DNA of 64,000 nucleotides from Siphlonurus alternatus (lineage: Eukaryota > Arthropoda > Insecta > Ephemeroptera > Siphlonuridae). A program made the translations under genes and the position numbers. Positions 46,754 to 59,300 of the stretch are shown here, piece by piece. Under the pieces are notes generated by a model. That model did no database searches. It saw only the letters and a program-made list of their open reading frames with translations, and was not told the DNA's origin. Every line of letters starts with the position of its first letter. The first letter of the stretch is position 1. The stretch is taken from the NCBI GenBank assembly GCA_949825025.1, contig OX463780.1, positions 32,592,979 through 32,656,978 on the forward strand, in the 5' to 3' direction.

Positions 46754-47083
46754 TTAAAAGGGTAAAATATCAACACTCATGTTAAAAAAAAACTCACAAA
46801 AATTCTAAAAAATAAAAAAAATTAAAATTTTCTCCTCTACACCCCCTATAATACGATCTAGTTTTTGATTTATGAATTTTTAAAGTTGACTATATACTTT
46901 AACATGCAGAAATGGAACTCCAAAATTAAATTAGTATATTTTAAAAATTCATAACTCAAAAACTAGATCGTATTTGTATACCTGATATTTTAGCTACTGA
47001 TAGGGGGTTTAGAGGAGAAGATTTTAAAATTTTTTGATCGAGAGGATTTTTTTTTAACATTGGTGGCGATATCTTACCCTTAA
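46754..47083. mobile_element. TTAA foldback element, family A, degenerate copy
   Basis: The arms match family A (CTCCTCTACACCCCCTATA, ATTCATAACTCAAAAACTAG). The right end is GGTGGCGATATCTTACCC plus TTAA; the left end has TTAA plus two extra A bases before GGGTAAAATATC. Confidence 0.78.
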
Positions 47084-47189
47084 AGCCCGGAAAGTATTGC
47101 TAAAAAGTTTTGTCGAGGACGGTTTTGAACCCAAGCCCCTTTTAGGTTCTATTATATTCTTGTATTAAGAGAGGCGTCACTTTCTCTGT

Positions 47190-47320
47190 ACTTTCATTAA
47201 TTTTTTAAAAATAGTTCCCGGGCTCTAAAAAATCTGAAAAAATCAGGGTGGCATAGCTCTGCACCCTCTATCCATTTCTGCAATAAAAAAATTGAGATCG
47301 ATACTCCATTGATACAATAT
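47190..47320. mobile_element. Half copy of the GATAGAGGGT foldback family
   Basis: Right arm only: TTTTTAAAAATAGTTCCCGG, CACCCTCTATCCATTTCTGC and GATACTCCATTG match the right half of 36260-36582. Confidence 0.75.
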
Positions 47321-47354
47321 ATTATTTGATACACGTATTTTATTCTTACTATTA

Positions 47355-47660
47355 TTAGAAATGCGGGACTACTTATAATATTAACCATATATACAGTAGG
47401 TTAATTGTTCTAAATAATAAATACATAATATATGTAAATACAATAAATAAATGAATCTATCAATTATATATAACTATTTGATAAGTAAATGAATAAAAAA
47501 ATATATGTAAAAAAATATACGAATAAATATAGCGGCTGCTGTACGAAGACCGGGTGTAATATAAAATGCCTTAAATATATTATGACTTACAAATAAATTG
47601 AACATATATTATGTAATATATTGAATACATAATTTAACATAAAATGCATGGACTGCTTTA
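47355..47660. repeat. Local repeat unit, copy 3 (uninterrupted)
   Basis: Contains ACAGTAGGTTAATTG, ATGAATCTATCAATTATATA, GCGGCTGCTGTACGAAGACC and GTGTAATATAAAATGC, in the same order as copies 1 and 2, and retains the empty insertion site. Confidence 0.7.
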
Positions 47661-48490
47661 ATTGGTATAATATGGATGGTAAATATATGAATTTGCAGGG
47701 TTGAATTAATAATATTCTAAGAGAAGAGAAAAAAAATAAACAATGTTTGCTACATATTTTATATAATATATTTTATTATCTTTTTATTTTTTTAATAATT
47801 ATATAAGAGAATACCTATTATACACTTCAATTAATTGCCGCCGCAATCAAGTTCATTTCTATTCTAATATGATCTTTATTAATTTGCCAGCAACTTAATA
47901 ACGTGAAATATATAACGCTGAAATTAAGTAAAATTAATTGTTTATTATGGTTCCGATCTATACAAACTTTGAACTAATTAAATGCTTAACACAGCTTGCA
48001 TGCCATGACCGGATAAAATAATTATTTATTTTTTATTATTATATATTATATAGCGTCACCATTAATTATACTTCAGCAGTTTTAGTGTTTTTTTTTTATA
48101 AAAAGAGCATCAGTTAATACGTATATATCTTAAATTATCTTTTGAATAATTAACGTTTTAATTGCAATATATTTGCAATGATCACGTACCCCCGTTACAT
48201 ATGCCGCAAAAGTGCTCGTGTAGTTTTGATTATTTGAATTTTGGTGCGCTAGTCCTGCGCTTTTCTGTGATTGGCTAGCGTTTGGCGTAAGCCGAAGAGG
48301 CTGCGCCAAGTCTTTTCAGCCTGGCTTCGCCAAGCCGAAGCCTCTTTGCGACTTTGCTTTTAGGCGCAAGTTCGGTTTAAGCCAATCAGAGAGCCGTATA
48401 ATTGGAGCAAGCCAAAAATGAAAAGCTCGTAGTTTAGGCAATATTTGGCCATCAATCCGACCCTCTGTGTTTCACACATCTCTCTCCGCA

Positions 48491-48600
48491 GAGCTTGCAT
48501 TTACAGTTTACATTACTCACATGAAAAACTGGGTTGGTGCATAAAGAATGATGAAAACCATGCACTGAGAATCTTGAGAAAACATGCCGATCTTTAAATG
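48491..48600 (+). other. Exon-like block of unknown nature
   Basis: A strong acceptor (CATCTCTCTCCGCAG) and a strong donor (ATG|GTAAGTATCC) bound 110 bp. One frame is open for 33 codons (SHEKLGWCIKNDENHALRIL) and stops with TAA just before the donor. It could be a UTR or non-coding exon, or chance. Confidence 0.3.
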
Positions 48601-49416
48601 GTAAGTATCCATCAGAAAAATTATATAGTCGCCATGTTCGTTTGCTAATTTTGACTCCTGCTACAACCACCGCGCATCGGCGCGCAACCCTTCTGCGCAC
48701 GTTTTTTCGGCTCGAAGTCAAAACACTACTACCGCGAAATTCTTTAGATGCTCTTTAATTAAACTGACCCAAGGCAAATAATAAAATTTTTATAGCAGCA
48801 AACGTATATAAAAGGTTATAGTGCCAATACGTAATATTAAATTTGCAAACATAACTTATTTAGAGGGTTAACAATAAGCGATCGAAAAATTGCTCCGTAT
48901 TATAGGATCTTACGTGCGCCCAATATTTTTTTGTAAGTAAATGGGAGGACAAAGGATTGGTAATGTCATCATGGATGCTGCAGACCATTGACAGTTTTTC
49001 CATATGCATGCATGTATAGGAAAATAACTGTTTCAAGGAATGCATATATGCATAAGTAGCCCATGCAAGCTTATATAAAGAGTCCGTAGAAATACCATGA
49101 AACTCTCGTTCGTCTAAAACTGCACAGCAACTATATATACGACGGCAGAGAATCATGTGAGGGCTGTACAGCAAAATCAAGACGAGTTTGATTCTGCTAC
49201 GCGCAGCGTGCCGCAGGACATCGCAAAGACCATCATCTGAACAGACTATCAATGCATACGTGACATATATATACGTCGAGTCAGCTAGGTCTCAAAAATT
49301 GGTCTGTGCAGACCTCAAATATGCATGCAAACAGTGAAATAAGCTTTTTTAAGGTATGCGTGTACCAGTCAAAGCCTATAGCTATTATAGCTTCAATTCA
49401 TACATACAAAAACTAT

Positions 49417-49418
<2 letters not shown>

Positions 49419-49500
<82 letters not shown>
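49419..49500. repeat. (AT)n microsatellite
   Basis: A pure AT dinucleotide tract of about 80 bp. Confidence 0.95.
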
Positions 49501-49502
<2 letters not shown>

Positions 49503-50225
49503 CTCAAATGAAGTTATGCATATTATTATATAGATTCCATCAATATGATATATATGCTATATATTATACTTATGCATGCATGCATATAGCAAAATAAACT
49601 GTTTTAATTAAGGTATTAATGTCGGTTATTTTCTGAACTTACCTTTTTATTGATAGAATTAAGCACGTTTGCAAATGAACATTTCAAACAAGAACAGAAA
49701 ATTATGTTTGATTACAGAATGGCACAGAATATTATGCAACAGGATCGACAGCGCCGGTATCTGATTGTCTTGCCTTGCACCAGTTGCACCTGTGGTTGCA
49801 CAACCAGCGCCTGCGTCGATCTCTTCATGACTAATAGTGTAGTGCCATCTCTGATGCATAGTCCTGGATCGGGCCGTCGGGCCTGTGTTAATTCATGGAC
49901 GGTCAAAATAGTTCAAAATATGTACACTTCAACGGAGAGCGCTGCAGTACTAATCAAAAAAGTAGAGGTGCCAATTACATAAAATATTCCTAAAATTGTG
50001 AACTCACATTTAAAGGCCATAATAATTTTCATTTGCACAAGTATATTACGTGTAAAAAATACAATATTATTTGCAGTTTTATTAAAAAAATTAAAATACA
50101 ATTTAAACAATATCAAAAAATATTTTAGTTCTCATTTTTATGTTGGCACCAACGTTAATTTCAAAATTCGTGGTTCCCCAGGCTTTGGACATTGCTTTGG
50201 TCCATTGAGAAAAAGTAGAGGTGTC

Positions 50226-50400
50226 CGTCCTGACTGAGGTTTTCCACGGTTCCTTCAGTCTCACCTCAGCGGATGCTGGGACGCGTAAGCATGCAGGCCG
50301 TGGCCACTATCCGTTCCCTACCTTATCCTTACCCAGTACCCCGCCGCGAGCTGTAAGCTCTTAGGGGTCATATCCTTGTAAAAAAAAAAAATAAAAAAAA
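50226..50400 (+). repeat. Retroelement-tail-like repeat, copy 2
   Basis: Shares GAGGTTTTCCACGGTT, CAGTCTCACCTCAGCGGATG, GGCCGTGGCCACTATCC and CCGCGAGCTGTAAGCTCT with 46178-46325. It ends in an A-rich tract (about 50380-50410), as expected for a retroposed 3' end. Confidence 0.55.
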
Positions 50401-51087
50401 AATGTAAAAAAACGATCCGGACGATCCGGGACGATCGCAACTGTTAGTCCAGTGGTGCTCTGAGAGCATTTGCGTCAATAATTGAAACTACGCTGCAAGA
50501 TATCCCACCATTGCCCACCAAATCGCTTAGTGCAAGTCCAGAATCTATCGACGCAGGCGCTGTGCACCACAAAGAACCAAAGCGAAAGAGGCCCGAGGCG
50601 CAACCAGGGCGCAACGACAGGCTGATATAAGTGGATACTCTGGATAGGGAGGGGTTCTTCTTATCCCCTCTCCTCTTTTTCTCTTAAAATAGTTGGCCCC
50701 GACTAATGTAGAGGCGCTGATAGCAAAAATCAGGCAAAAATCCCATGATAGTTAAAGAAGTAAGGTTGCATGTATGTTGTATACATGATACCAACTGGGT
50801 TGTATGTTGTATAGTAAGTTATGGGACTGACTATAGTATGTTGTTTATACTTTTAATCATTTCCATATATAACAACATTTTCTGCAATATTCGGCTTAAG
50901 TGTTAATTAAAATTTCAATTTATTAAGTAATATATCTTCATTAAATTTTGCTTTTTTTCCCCTGATATAATGTATTAAAATCAAAATGTTCTAAAAAGCT
51001 GTTACTATATTATATATTATACTTATGTACTAGTATATGCATACAACATGTTTCTTTTTTATACTTGTCTTGATATCCGGTCCGGTC

Positions 51088-51547
51088 CAGGGCTATGCTC
51101 CATTGGGATGGGGGTATACGCAGTTCGAGAAAAGTGGACCTTTTAGGCCACGCCCCCTGTAACCTTATGGGAAATCCACCAACTTTGGTGCCAACTTCCA
51201 GAGCTCCTGAGGAATTATGGTGGAAGTTGAGACTGTCTGGTGGTAATTTGTGCTGAAAATTACGATTTTTGAATCGTTGAAGTCGACCACTTAATGATAA
51301 CACCTACTTTTGGGGTTGAATTTAAAACTTCCTATCTTTTGATTGGTCAGTTCCATGTAATGGACTTTAATGCCCATTCGAAAAGTGGACTTTTTTCTGG
51401 CCTGTGGTTGGTTCATTACGTTGCTTAGCAACCAATGAAGAGCCGCGAAAAAATCAACAAGTTCTTTGGGGCCAATCAGAAATTAGGAAAGTGGTCTCAT
51501 ATACCAGAACGGAGCGCGTATACCCGATTCTTATAAGTATAACCCTG
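51088..51547. mobile_element. 460-bp element with perfect 8-bp TSD (hAT/P-like)
   Basis: The ends are CAGGGCTATGCT and AGTATAACCCTG (imperfect inverted repeat). GTCCGGTC lies immediately on both sides (51080-51087 and 51548-51555). GGGTATACGC near the left end recurs inverted near the right end. No transposase ORF is present. Confidence 0.87.
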
Positions 51548-53049
51548 GTCCGGTCTTGAGGAAGGGACGGGGGAAAATTTAAAAAAAATGGCAGTTTGCA
51601 TGTTTTGTATTGTAGGCATGGCAGTGATAAAAGTGCGGCGGAAAACGGTCCGGAACGCCGTTCCGGTAAAAAAAATTAAGCATTCCGCAGTTCCACCTGG
51701 AAGGGTGGATCGAATTGCAAAAAATGTGTATTTTATTCTTAAAATATAAAAATAAGTCAAAACTTTGTCATTACGAAAATTTATAAATATGAACAAAAAA
51801 ATTTGCTAGCTTCGCTCGCATTTCACATTGTCAGGCCATAGTCTTGTTATTAGAACGATAAAATGCATATACATCATCATTGTAAAGAATACATGAGCAT
51901 TAAGTTCAGAAAGCTCTTGTAATCAAAGTCTGTTATTTTCTTTTTTTTTTTCTTATTCTTCTTATTTATTATTATTTTTTACAATGTGTAAAAAACTTAC
52001 AACTTAAAAAATAGGCATATACAGTATATAAAATGGCTTAATTAATATAAGCATTCAAACTTAGCAGCAGCCCTTAGGAACATTAAAAAAATGTACATCA
52101 TATTATTTATTTATATAAATAATGTGTTGCAATGATGCTACCACATGTACATAATATATAATTTATTATACATTCTATATAAATTTCACACTTATATAAA
52201 ATATATTTAATATATTTTATCATTTGGTAAATTCGCGCGTGCATTATAATTGCATGGACCATAGACCGTGGGGTGCACCAGGGGGTTATGCATGGACAAA
52301 CACGTACGTTCTTGTTTTTTCGCGCACCAAAATAGTCAAATTGCAGCAGCCGGGTCTTGCAGAAATAATGCAGAATACAAGTGCATGGTATATTACTGTT
52401 TGTATTTAAAAAAAAAAGCATATAAATTTACATTGTTGATACTTTCAGCAATTGCAATAAAAAGAGGGCACATTCGTCTTCGATTTTTGGCTGCGCAACA
52501 AATATTAATTGGCGTATTATTTTGATCAACGCAAATAAATTCAATAAGAACTTAAGAAATAAAAGAAACAACACCAGCGGATGAACGAGCTTATCATTTA
52601 AATAAAGTTTTGTTGCATGTTGCATGCGTGTTTTGTACTCTCCGTACAAAAAAACTTTTAATAAATTAAACTAATTTTTTCATACCTCTCAAAATGCTAG
52701 AGACGCGTGTCCATAACAGCTGGAAACTGTGGCTCCTAAGGGACTAACCTTAATTTTTATAATTTTTGGACCTATCGATTCAAGAATAAAAAATAGAAAT
52801 TGAAAACTTTTTTGAAAATTCAAATAATTTAAATTTACGTTAGATTTTAGCTACAATAAGTTTGTGGAGGAAACAAGTTGGGGAAATTATTTTCTGTTAA
52901 TTCGTTACAAACTGAATGAATTTTACATTATCAAAATTAACTCAAGATCTTCTATTCAGGTATGCATTAATTGCAATAAGAAAAAAAAATCATGCAGGTA
53001 TATAAATATTATAGCATTCAAATTTTATCTTCATGGCACTTGTTAATAC

Positions 53050-53660
53050 TTTATAGTTTTCAAACTTATACAAACTTTGGAATGAGTTGCCGAGTGAAAT
53101 ATGTACATTGAAAACCATGGCATATATGTTTTAAAAAGAGAGTTTATATGATTACATGCTTGTTAAATGCAATTTTAAAGCTAAGTACTAGTTATAAATA
53201 TTTAGTGTACTATTGTTATATTAATATCAAAGGTTTTAATTAATTTTTATTTTTTTTTATAATATTTTTATACATATCTAAATGCTGTATTGTTTACATA
53301 TTTATTATATTAATTAAGTATTTAGTATGCCTATGTATACGTACTTTATCTTGAAGTTGCATATAAGTGATTATTTTATTATTATTGTTTAATTTGTCTA
53401 TCAGTTTAACAGTGATTTATTTGTATGTAATAAAAGCGAATGTTTTATTGGTGTTTTTGAGTGAATTCAGTGCTAATCTTAATTATGGGATGAAGGGATG
53501 AAGAATTTATGAACTTTATTAAAAAAATTGTGCTTTTAAATATTAAATTTAATGCAATGCATGTCTAATTATCTCTTTCAGCAAATCCCAAACTGTAATT
53601 TTTGGCGGTTATAATAGGTGCAAGAATGGGCTTGCCTAAACCTCGCCGCAATAAAGATAT
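53050..53660 (+). mobile_element. Decayed LINE 3' end
   Basis: Translation at about 53056-53160 gives LYKLWNELPSEICTLKTM, then a stop, then KESLYDYML. This matches the C-terminal region typical of Jockey/CR1-like LINE reverse transcriptases (the LWNxLPxEI pattern, family knowledge). A 3' UTR-like region follows to GCCTCGCCGCAATAAAGATA at about 53641-53660. The coding part is broken and 5'-truncated. Confidence 0.6.
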
Positions 53661-53847
53661 TTTCTATTCTATTCTATTCTATTCTATTCTATTCTATTCT
53701 ATTCTATTCTATTCTATTCTATTCTATTCTATTCTATTCTATTCTATTCTATTCTATTCTATTCTATTCTATTCTATTCTATTCTATTCTATTCTATTCT
53801 ATTCTATTCTATTCTATTCTATTCTATTCTATTCTATTCTATTCTAT
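53661..53847 (+). repeat. (TTCTA)n pentanucleotide array
   Basis: About 37 nearly perfect TTCTA units directly after AATAAAGATAT, the position of a LINE tail. The two long ORFs through it are repeat artefacts. Confidence 0.97.
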
Positions 53848-55479
53848 AATAATAAGACAACTATATGGACTTATATTTAAGACATTCTCAGACATTTTAT
53901 TTTAATTTGTTTATTCAGAATTCAAACATACATATTACAATAGAAATACAAAATAAACCCCAAGAGTTTAGAACTCGTAGACGGGGAACGTTAGTTTGTT
54001 ATTTAAAGATTTCGAACAAGATGGCAGAAATTACAAATCATACTATTTTATACATTAATTGAGATAAATAATACAGATATTACACTACATCATAATAGTG
54101 ATTATATAAAAAAAAATAGATTAAATTGTATATGGATATATATATAGACACATAATGACAACTTAGTAGCATAAATAAGAATAACAAATTAACAAAAGAC
54201 AGTATATAATAATTAAAATAGATAAGATCGATACTTTATTTATAATAATTAAATCTTTCATTTGCTAATAAAATACTTAATTCTGTTTATTTATAGTATA
54301 GAACAAAGAGCATTAAAAAAGTACATTAATTGCTTTATTTCTTCTCGCTTGAAAAAGAAAAGCAATTCCATGGTACTTTAACTTAAATGAATATATAGTC
54401 ATAGTTATAGTCTGTTAAATATAATTTTTTATCTGATAATACATTAGAAATTCTATTTAAACAAATAAGCGATACTTTATTCTTACGATGTTTATGTTTC
54501 CATACGCGGGATTTAATACGTCAAATTATTATCATGCAATCCTCTTATCTCCATAATCTTATATGAAAATAAGTTCACAGTCGACCCTCGGTCTGCTGAT
54601 CCTATTTGTGCGCTAGTAGCGCGCACAGCGAGGTGGTTTTTACTCTCTGAGGCCTACTCCCGATGAGGGGGTGGGGGCCACAGGGGATGGCGTACGATGC
54701 GGCTTCTCCGAACGACAAGGGAGGTTTTGGGACGTGGTAGGAATTCTATAAACTATTGGATATTTTCATCTTTCTGTATCATATTTTTTACTTCATATTA
54801 TTTATTTCAAAGTATCATACTTTGAAATTTGAAAAAAATAAAAGCTCTGACACAAAAAATATTATTACATGATGAAGAAAAAACGAACATTTGTGTGTAA
54901 GAAGTTAAATGTTAAAAATAAAAATTATAAATACAAAGCAAATTACGAGTAGTTCATGATTTTGATGATATTTTATTATATTCATTATTTAAAATTTGAA
55001 TACTATATAAATATATGTGTTTTCCATTAAACTGTTAACAATGAGTTGATAATGAAACAATTAAGTGAATTAAGCTTGTATTACACAGATATAATGATAT
55101 AATTTTAAAATAATTAGCATGATGCACGGAAAAAATTAAAATTAATATTAAGAACAAATTTAACGTTCACTCGAGTCGAAGTCGAGTCGAAGTTGTTTTC
55201 TGTATGTTTTCCTTATTATAAATTATATTATTAATCAGATAGCTGTAGAAAACCTATAGCATTTAAGCCGAGCTAAATTGTCTTCATGTGCAATGTATTA
55301 TAAGTAAGTTATATATTGTATCGGTCGCGTACCAATATTAATATAATTATAGTATGATTTATAATTAACGTACGGACCATAACCAATGTGGCAATAAAAA
55401 CAAACATAAAAATTATTAAAATCATGACACCTCGGTGACACAAACTGGCAATATAAATTATTTATATTATTTCTCCCTG

Positions 55480-56345
55480 GTTTTATATGTTAGGAAACTT
55501 CTGTAAATTTTGCAATGAAGCAGCTTAGAAAAGTATGTAACTTAGACACCCTAAAAGTTGTATATCATGGATATGTTGAGTCCAATTTAACATATGGTAT
55601 ACTTCTTTGGGGATCATCAGATCAGTGCCAAAACAATTCAATATTTAAATGTCAAAAAAATATTGTATACGTTGTATGGTTAGAGCAAAATCTAGAGTAA
55701 GTTGTAATAGCTTGTGGCAAAAACTATAATAGGCCTACTAAATTTTCCTTGTTTATGCATATTTTCCATGATAATGTTTGTAAGGAAAAATATTGACAAT
55801 TTTACGAAAAATGAAAAAATAACAGGCCATAACACCAGAAATTCTCAAAAAAGTTATATAGATGTTGCTAAATCTGAACAAGAAAAGCAAAGCTTATATT
55901 TATTAGGCCCAAAGCTGTACAATAATCTTCCTGATACCTTAAAACATCTATACCTAGTGATCAACAGTTTCGGTCAAAACTGATTGAATTTTTACTGCAG
56001 AACAATTTTTATACCATAACAAGAAAAAGAACAGCTTTAAATAATGTAAATGCTTTCCTTGTAATAGATTGATTTAATAATATAGTAATATAATAAAGAA
56101 TTAGTTTCAGATTGTTTTCTATTAATAAAAATGTTTTTTTTTTATATAAAACTTTTATTTCTCAGGTATTGTGGACTGACTAGATAATATTCTAATATGT
56201 ATGATTGTAATTGTAATAATAATATAAAACTGATGATAATATGTTTTAATTTTCATGTTTCTTTTACAGGTATTGCAATACTAAAATATTGTAAACATGC
56301 ATTTTGTACCTTACGGTTCTATATGTGCAATAAATAAATACAAAT
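55480..56345 (+). pseudogene. Decayed LINE reverse transcriptase C-terminus and 3' tail
   Basis: The first part reads LDTLKVVYHGYVESNLTYGI and LLWGSS, then FKCQKNIV. After frameshifts and stops near 55660-55730 it continues as FPCLCIFSMIMFVRKNI, GHNTRNSQ and LGPKLYNNLPDTLK. These are the conserved C-terminal motifs of Jockey-like non-LTR reverse transcriptases (ESxLxYGIxxWG, HNTRN, LPxxIK). The tail ends in CAATAAATAAATACAAATAC at about 56326-56345. The copy is truncated at the 5' end and broken in at least two places. Confidence 0.8.
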
Positions 56346-56349
56346 ACAA

Positions 56350-59300
56350 AAGTCATTGCCCCTGGTGCATATGCAACCATTTCTCTTTTTGTGTTGAACA
56401 AGTTGCCTAACCTCAAGGTGGAAAAAAATAATCTACGGATTAGTGTAATATGTGAAGTACTATACTAGGTTTTCTGCTGAGCTCTCTTTCTGCATCTTAT
56501 GCACGATATCATATGATTTGTACATTTGTAAGGCATGCATTGCAAACTATATACGTATGTATTATTATAGCAATTGTTTTCTTGCAGTAGCAAAATCAAT
56601 ATAACTACATACCTATTCCCAGTAATCCTTGACCCGTAAATCTGTATAGTATAAGAGTTATTCTGAAAGATTCTTATAAAGAGATTTTGCGATGCGGCAT
56701 TTCCGAGTTTGTGCTTAACTGTCAAAGACGCGCGGTGCCACTCAAACGAAATAAAGCACCTCTTGTGTCATTCTGGGGGCTCTCAGACTAGACTTGGGCT
56801 TCAAAGAAAAACTTAAAAACATTCGTCTCAGTTTGTTGTTGTTTTGAGTGTCTGCAGTAAGGTAAAACGTTGTTTAATATTTATTATCTTTTACAAGCTT
56901 ACGCATACATGCATTTGTCAGAATACCTAGTTTAATTGCAATAAAATTACATTTCGCGTATTAGCGTATTGCACACAAAAATATTGCAAAGAAGGACAAA
57001 ATATTAACACAACTTTATTGAGAAAGTGAAGTTGTAAGTAAAAACTGGGTTACTAAAAATGTGATAATCCTGAATCATAGCAAAAAATCGGAAGAAATAA
57101 ACAAATTATATTATTTTTGATTATGTTAAAATAAAACTTTTTATAGGAACACATGGTTTAAAAATTGATAACAGGTTATATTGAAATTTTAATTTAATTG
57201 CTTTGTATCAAAATATAAATCTTCACGCTAAAATGTTTATTGGAAAATGTATATTCATGACCTAAAAAAAGCCAATAAATTTGCGCATTGATCGGATATT
57301 TGTTATAGCACGAAGTGATTTTGCATGCCACTACCACATACTTAATAACGTTCATTTAATTGCATGTGTATGGAGGCTTATGATGGAGTTTCTAATAAAT
57401 GATATGCTATCAGCTTGTAATGAGATAAAATTACATTTTATCATTAGCTAAATTATTAGGAAGATTAAGAACTTGAAATCAAAATATTGCGTTATATCGA
57501 TAGTCTATATTCATGCATGCAGATACTAAATAGAGCTTATCTATGATGTCATCCAACGTACCTATATGATGTCATCCAACGTACAGATTAAAATCATTTT
57601 CATATCGCGCGCTGTATGTTAATTAATAAAATTTATAGAAATTACTATATATCAAAATTAAAATATCATGGGAAACACATAATTTTCATTTTCCCAATAT
57701 AATATATTTATAAATGCATTATAAATTCTTTGTGCATATAACATATTTTCAGACAGTTTGATAATTATTATAATTGATGTCAAAATTTTCCAGGATTGAA
57801 GTAACGATAAACCGTAAAATCACAAAATTAACCTGCATGTGAAGACGGAACATAATTATAGTAACTGTAAACTAAAAAATTAGTAAACTTATAAAATAAG
57901 GAATTTACATATTTTATTAATATTTGTGAAATTCAAAGAAAAGTTTATATTGACTGAAGATGGTATATTATTTATTTTATATAATTTTACTATACCATCT
58001 ATCTTTATCTCACTTGTATATATTGTTTTGTATTTTTAATAAACAATTCAATTTATTGTACTTTTGTTATGTATTTTTATATATTATGTTGGCATTCAAA
58101 AGCCGAGAAAAATGGGCAGAATTATATTGGAGCATAATAGTATAAATTAGATATTCATACTATTTTATATTTTAGGTCTAAAAGAAAGGTTGATTTTAAT
58201 GTGACTCGATTCTGTGTACTTTTTCTCTATGTTTTGGTATTTTAAAAAAATGATTATTATTACCGAAACAGCAAAAACTATTCTATTTCCCATAAAAAAA
58301 ACTGTGTTGTAATATTAAAGAACGAAAACATCTTTTGTGCTATAAAATAATTTTACTATAAAATATTATTACAAGAACTACAATTTTACGTATTAAGTAA
58401 TTATAAGATATAAGATATACACATTGCATATTTTTATACGATGCATGAGCATGTATACATTATTATATTACTTTTAATACGTGTTTTTATATCTGTATGT
58501 TTAAAACTAATTTATAAATATAAGACTTGCTGGTCATATAAAACTTAATGTGAAAATAAAAAGCCGTAGTGCTGTTAGTACCTTGGTCTTAAAATTAATT
58601 TTAAGATGTTAAAGCAACTTAACTTTATGAAAAACAAAACAAGAGTTTTTAATGAATTTACTTTCAACCCAAACGTATAAAATTATAATTTTTCTTAATT
58701 CCTCTAGTCTTGAAGGTAACGCAACTGTTAAATATTTAAAATTATAATTCTTTTTTCTCATTGTTATAATAAGGATAAAAAATACCTTCTCATTATAACG
58801 AGAGCTTCATTAGAAAGAATTTGCAACTCTCCATGTTAAAATAAAATGTTATAATATGCAGCAGCTCATATTTCTTTTTTACTGTGAGAACAATAACGTC
58901 TGCTCTGCAGCGGACGTGAGGCCACTGCCAAGAAAGAATAGAATGAAAATGTTTTATATAAGTTTTAATTTCAAATTAATGAGCATACGTAGTGTACTGA
59001 AAAATTACTTCCATGAATTATGTTCGTGTTTTGTAATAAATTAATTCTCTCTTTCTCTCTCTCTCTTCTCGCGTGACCGTAGTTTCAAGTGCAACTGACG
59101 TGTTTTAACGTGTCTGCACGTTTCTCCTTTAGGGGCTGACGTGTTTAGATAAATAACTGCAGAACGCATCCAGGAAACAGCACGATTTTTGTGCACTCGT
59201 CATGCGTACGTGATGCAAAGCGAAAGTATAAATTGGTACGACATGGGTAAAATATAAAGTTCAAAATAACATGGTACGATTTTCAACGTATGTATAATAC

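Larger units (their letters stand above)
45277..48439. mobile_element. 3.2-kb segment bounded by inverted repeats
   Basis: GCCTAAACTACGAGCTTTT at 45277-45295 is repeated in exact inverted form at 48421-48439. Further inside, both ends contain related AAAGTCGCA...TTCGGC stretches in inverted orientation, so the terminal repeat is longer but imperfect. No convincing target-site duplication or long ORF was seen. The interior is made of smaller repeats and elements described separately. Confidence 0.5.

Noticed and set aside
48452..48721. Minus-strand ORF with basic N-terminus considered as a THAP-type domain
   Set aside because: The required Cys spacing is absent.
49650..49982. 110-codon plus-strand ORF (FANEHFKQEQKIMFDYRMAQ)
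   Set aside because: The first third looks protein-like, but there is no recognised domain and the rest is of low quality; it might be part of an unlisted transposon gene.
53602..53905. Two overlapping ORFs with SILFY-type repeats
   Set aside because: Translations of the (TTCTA)n array.
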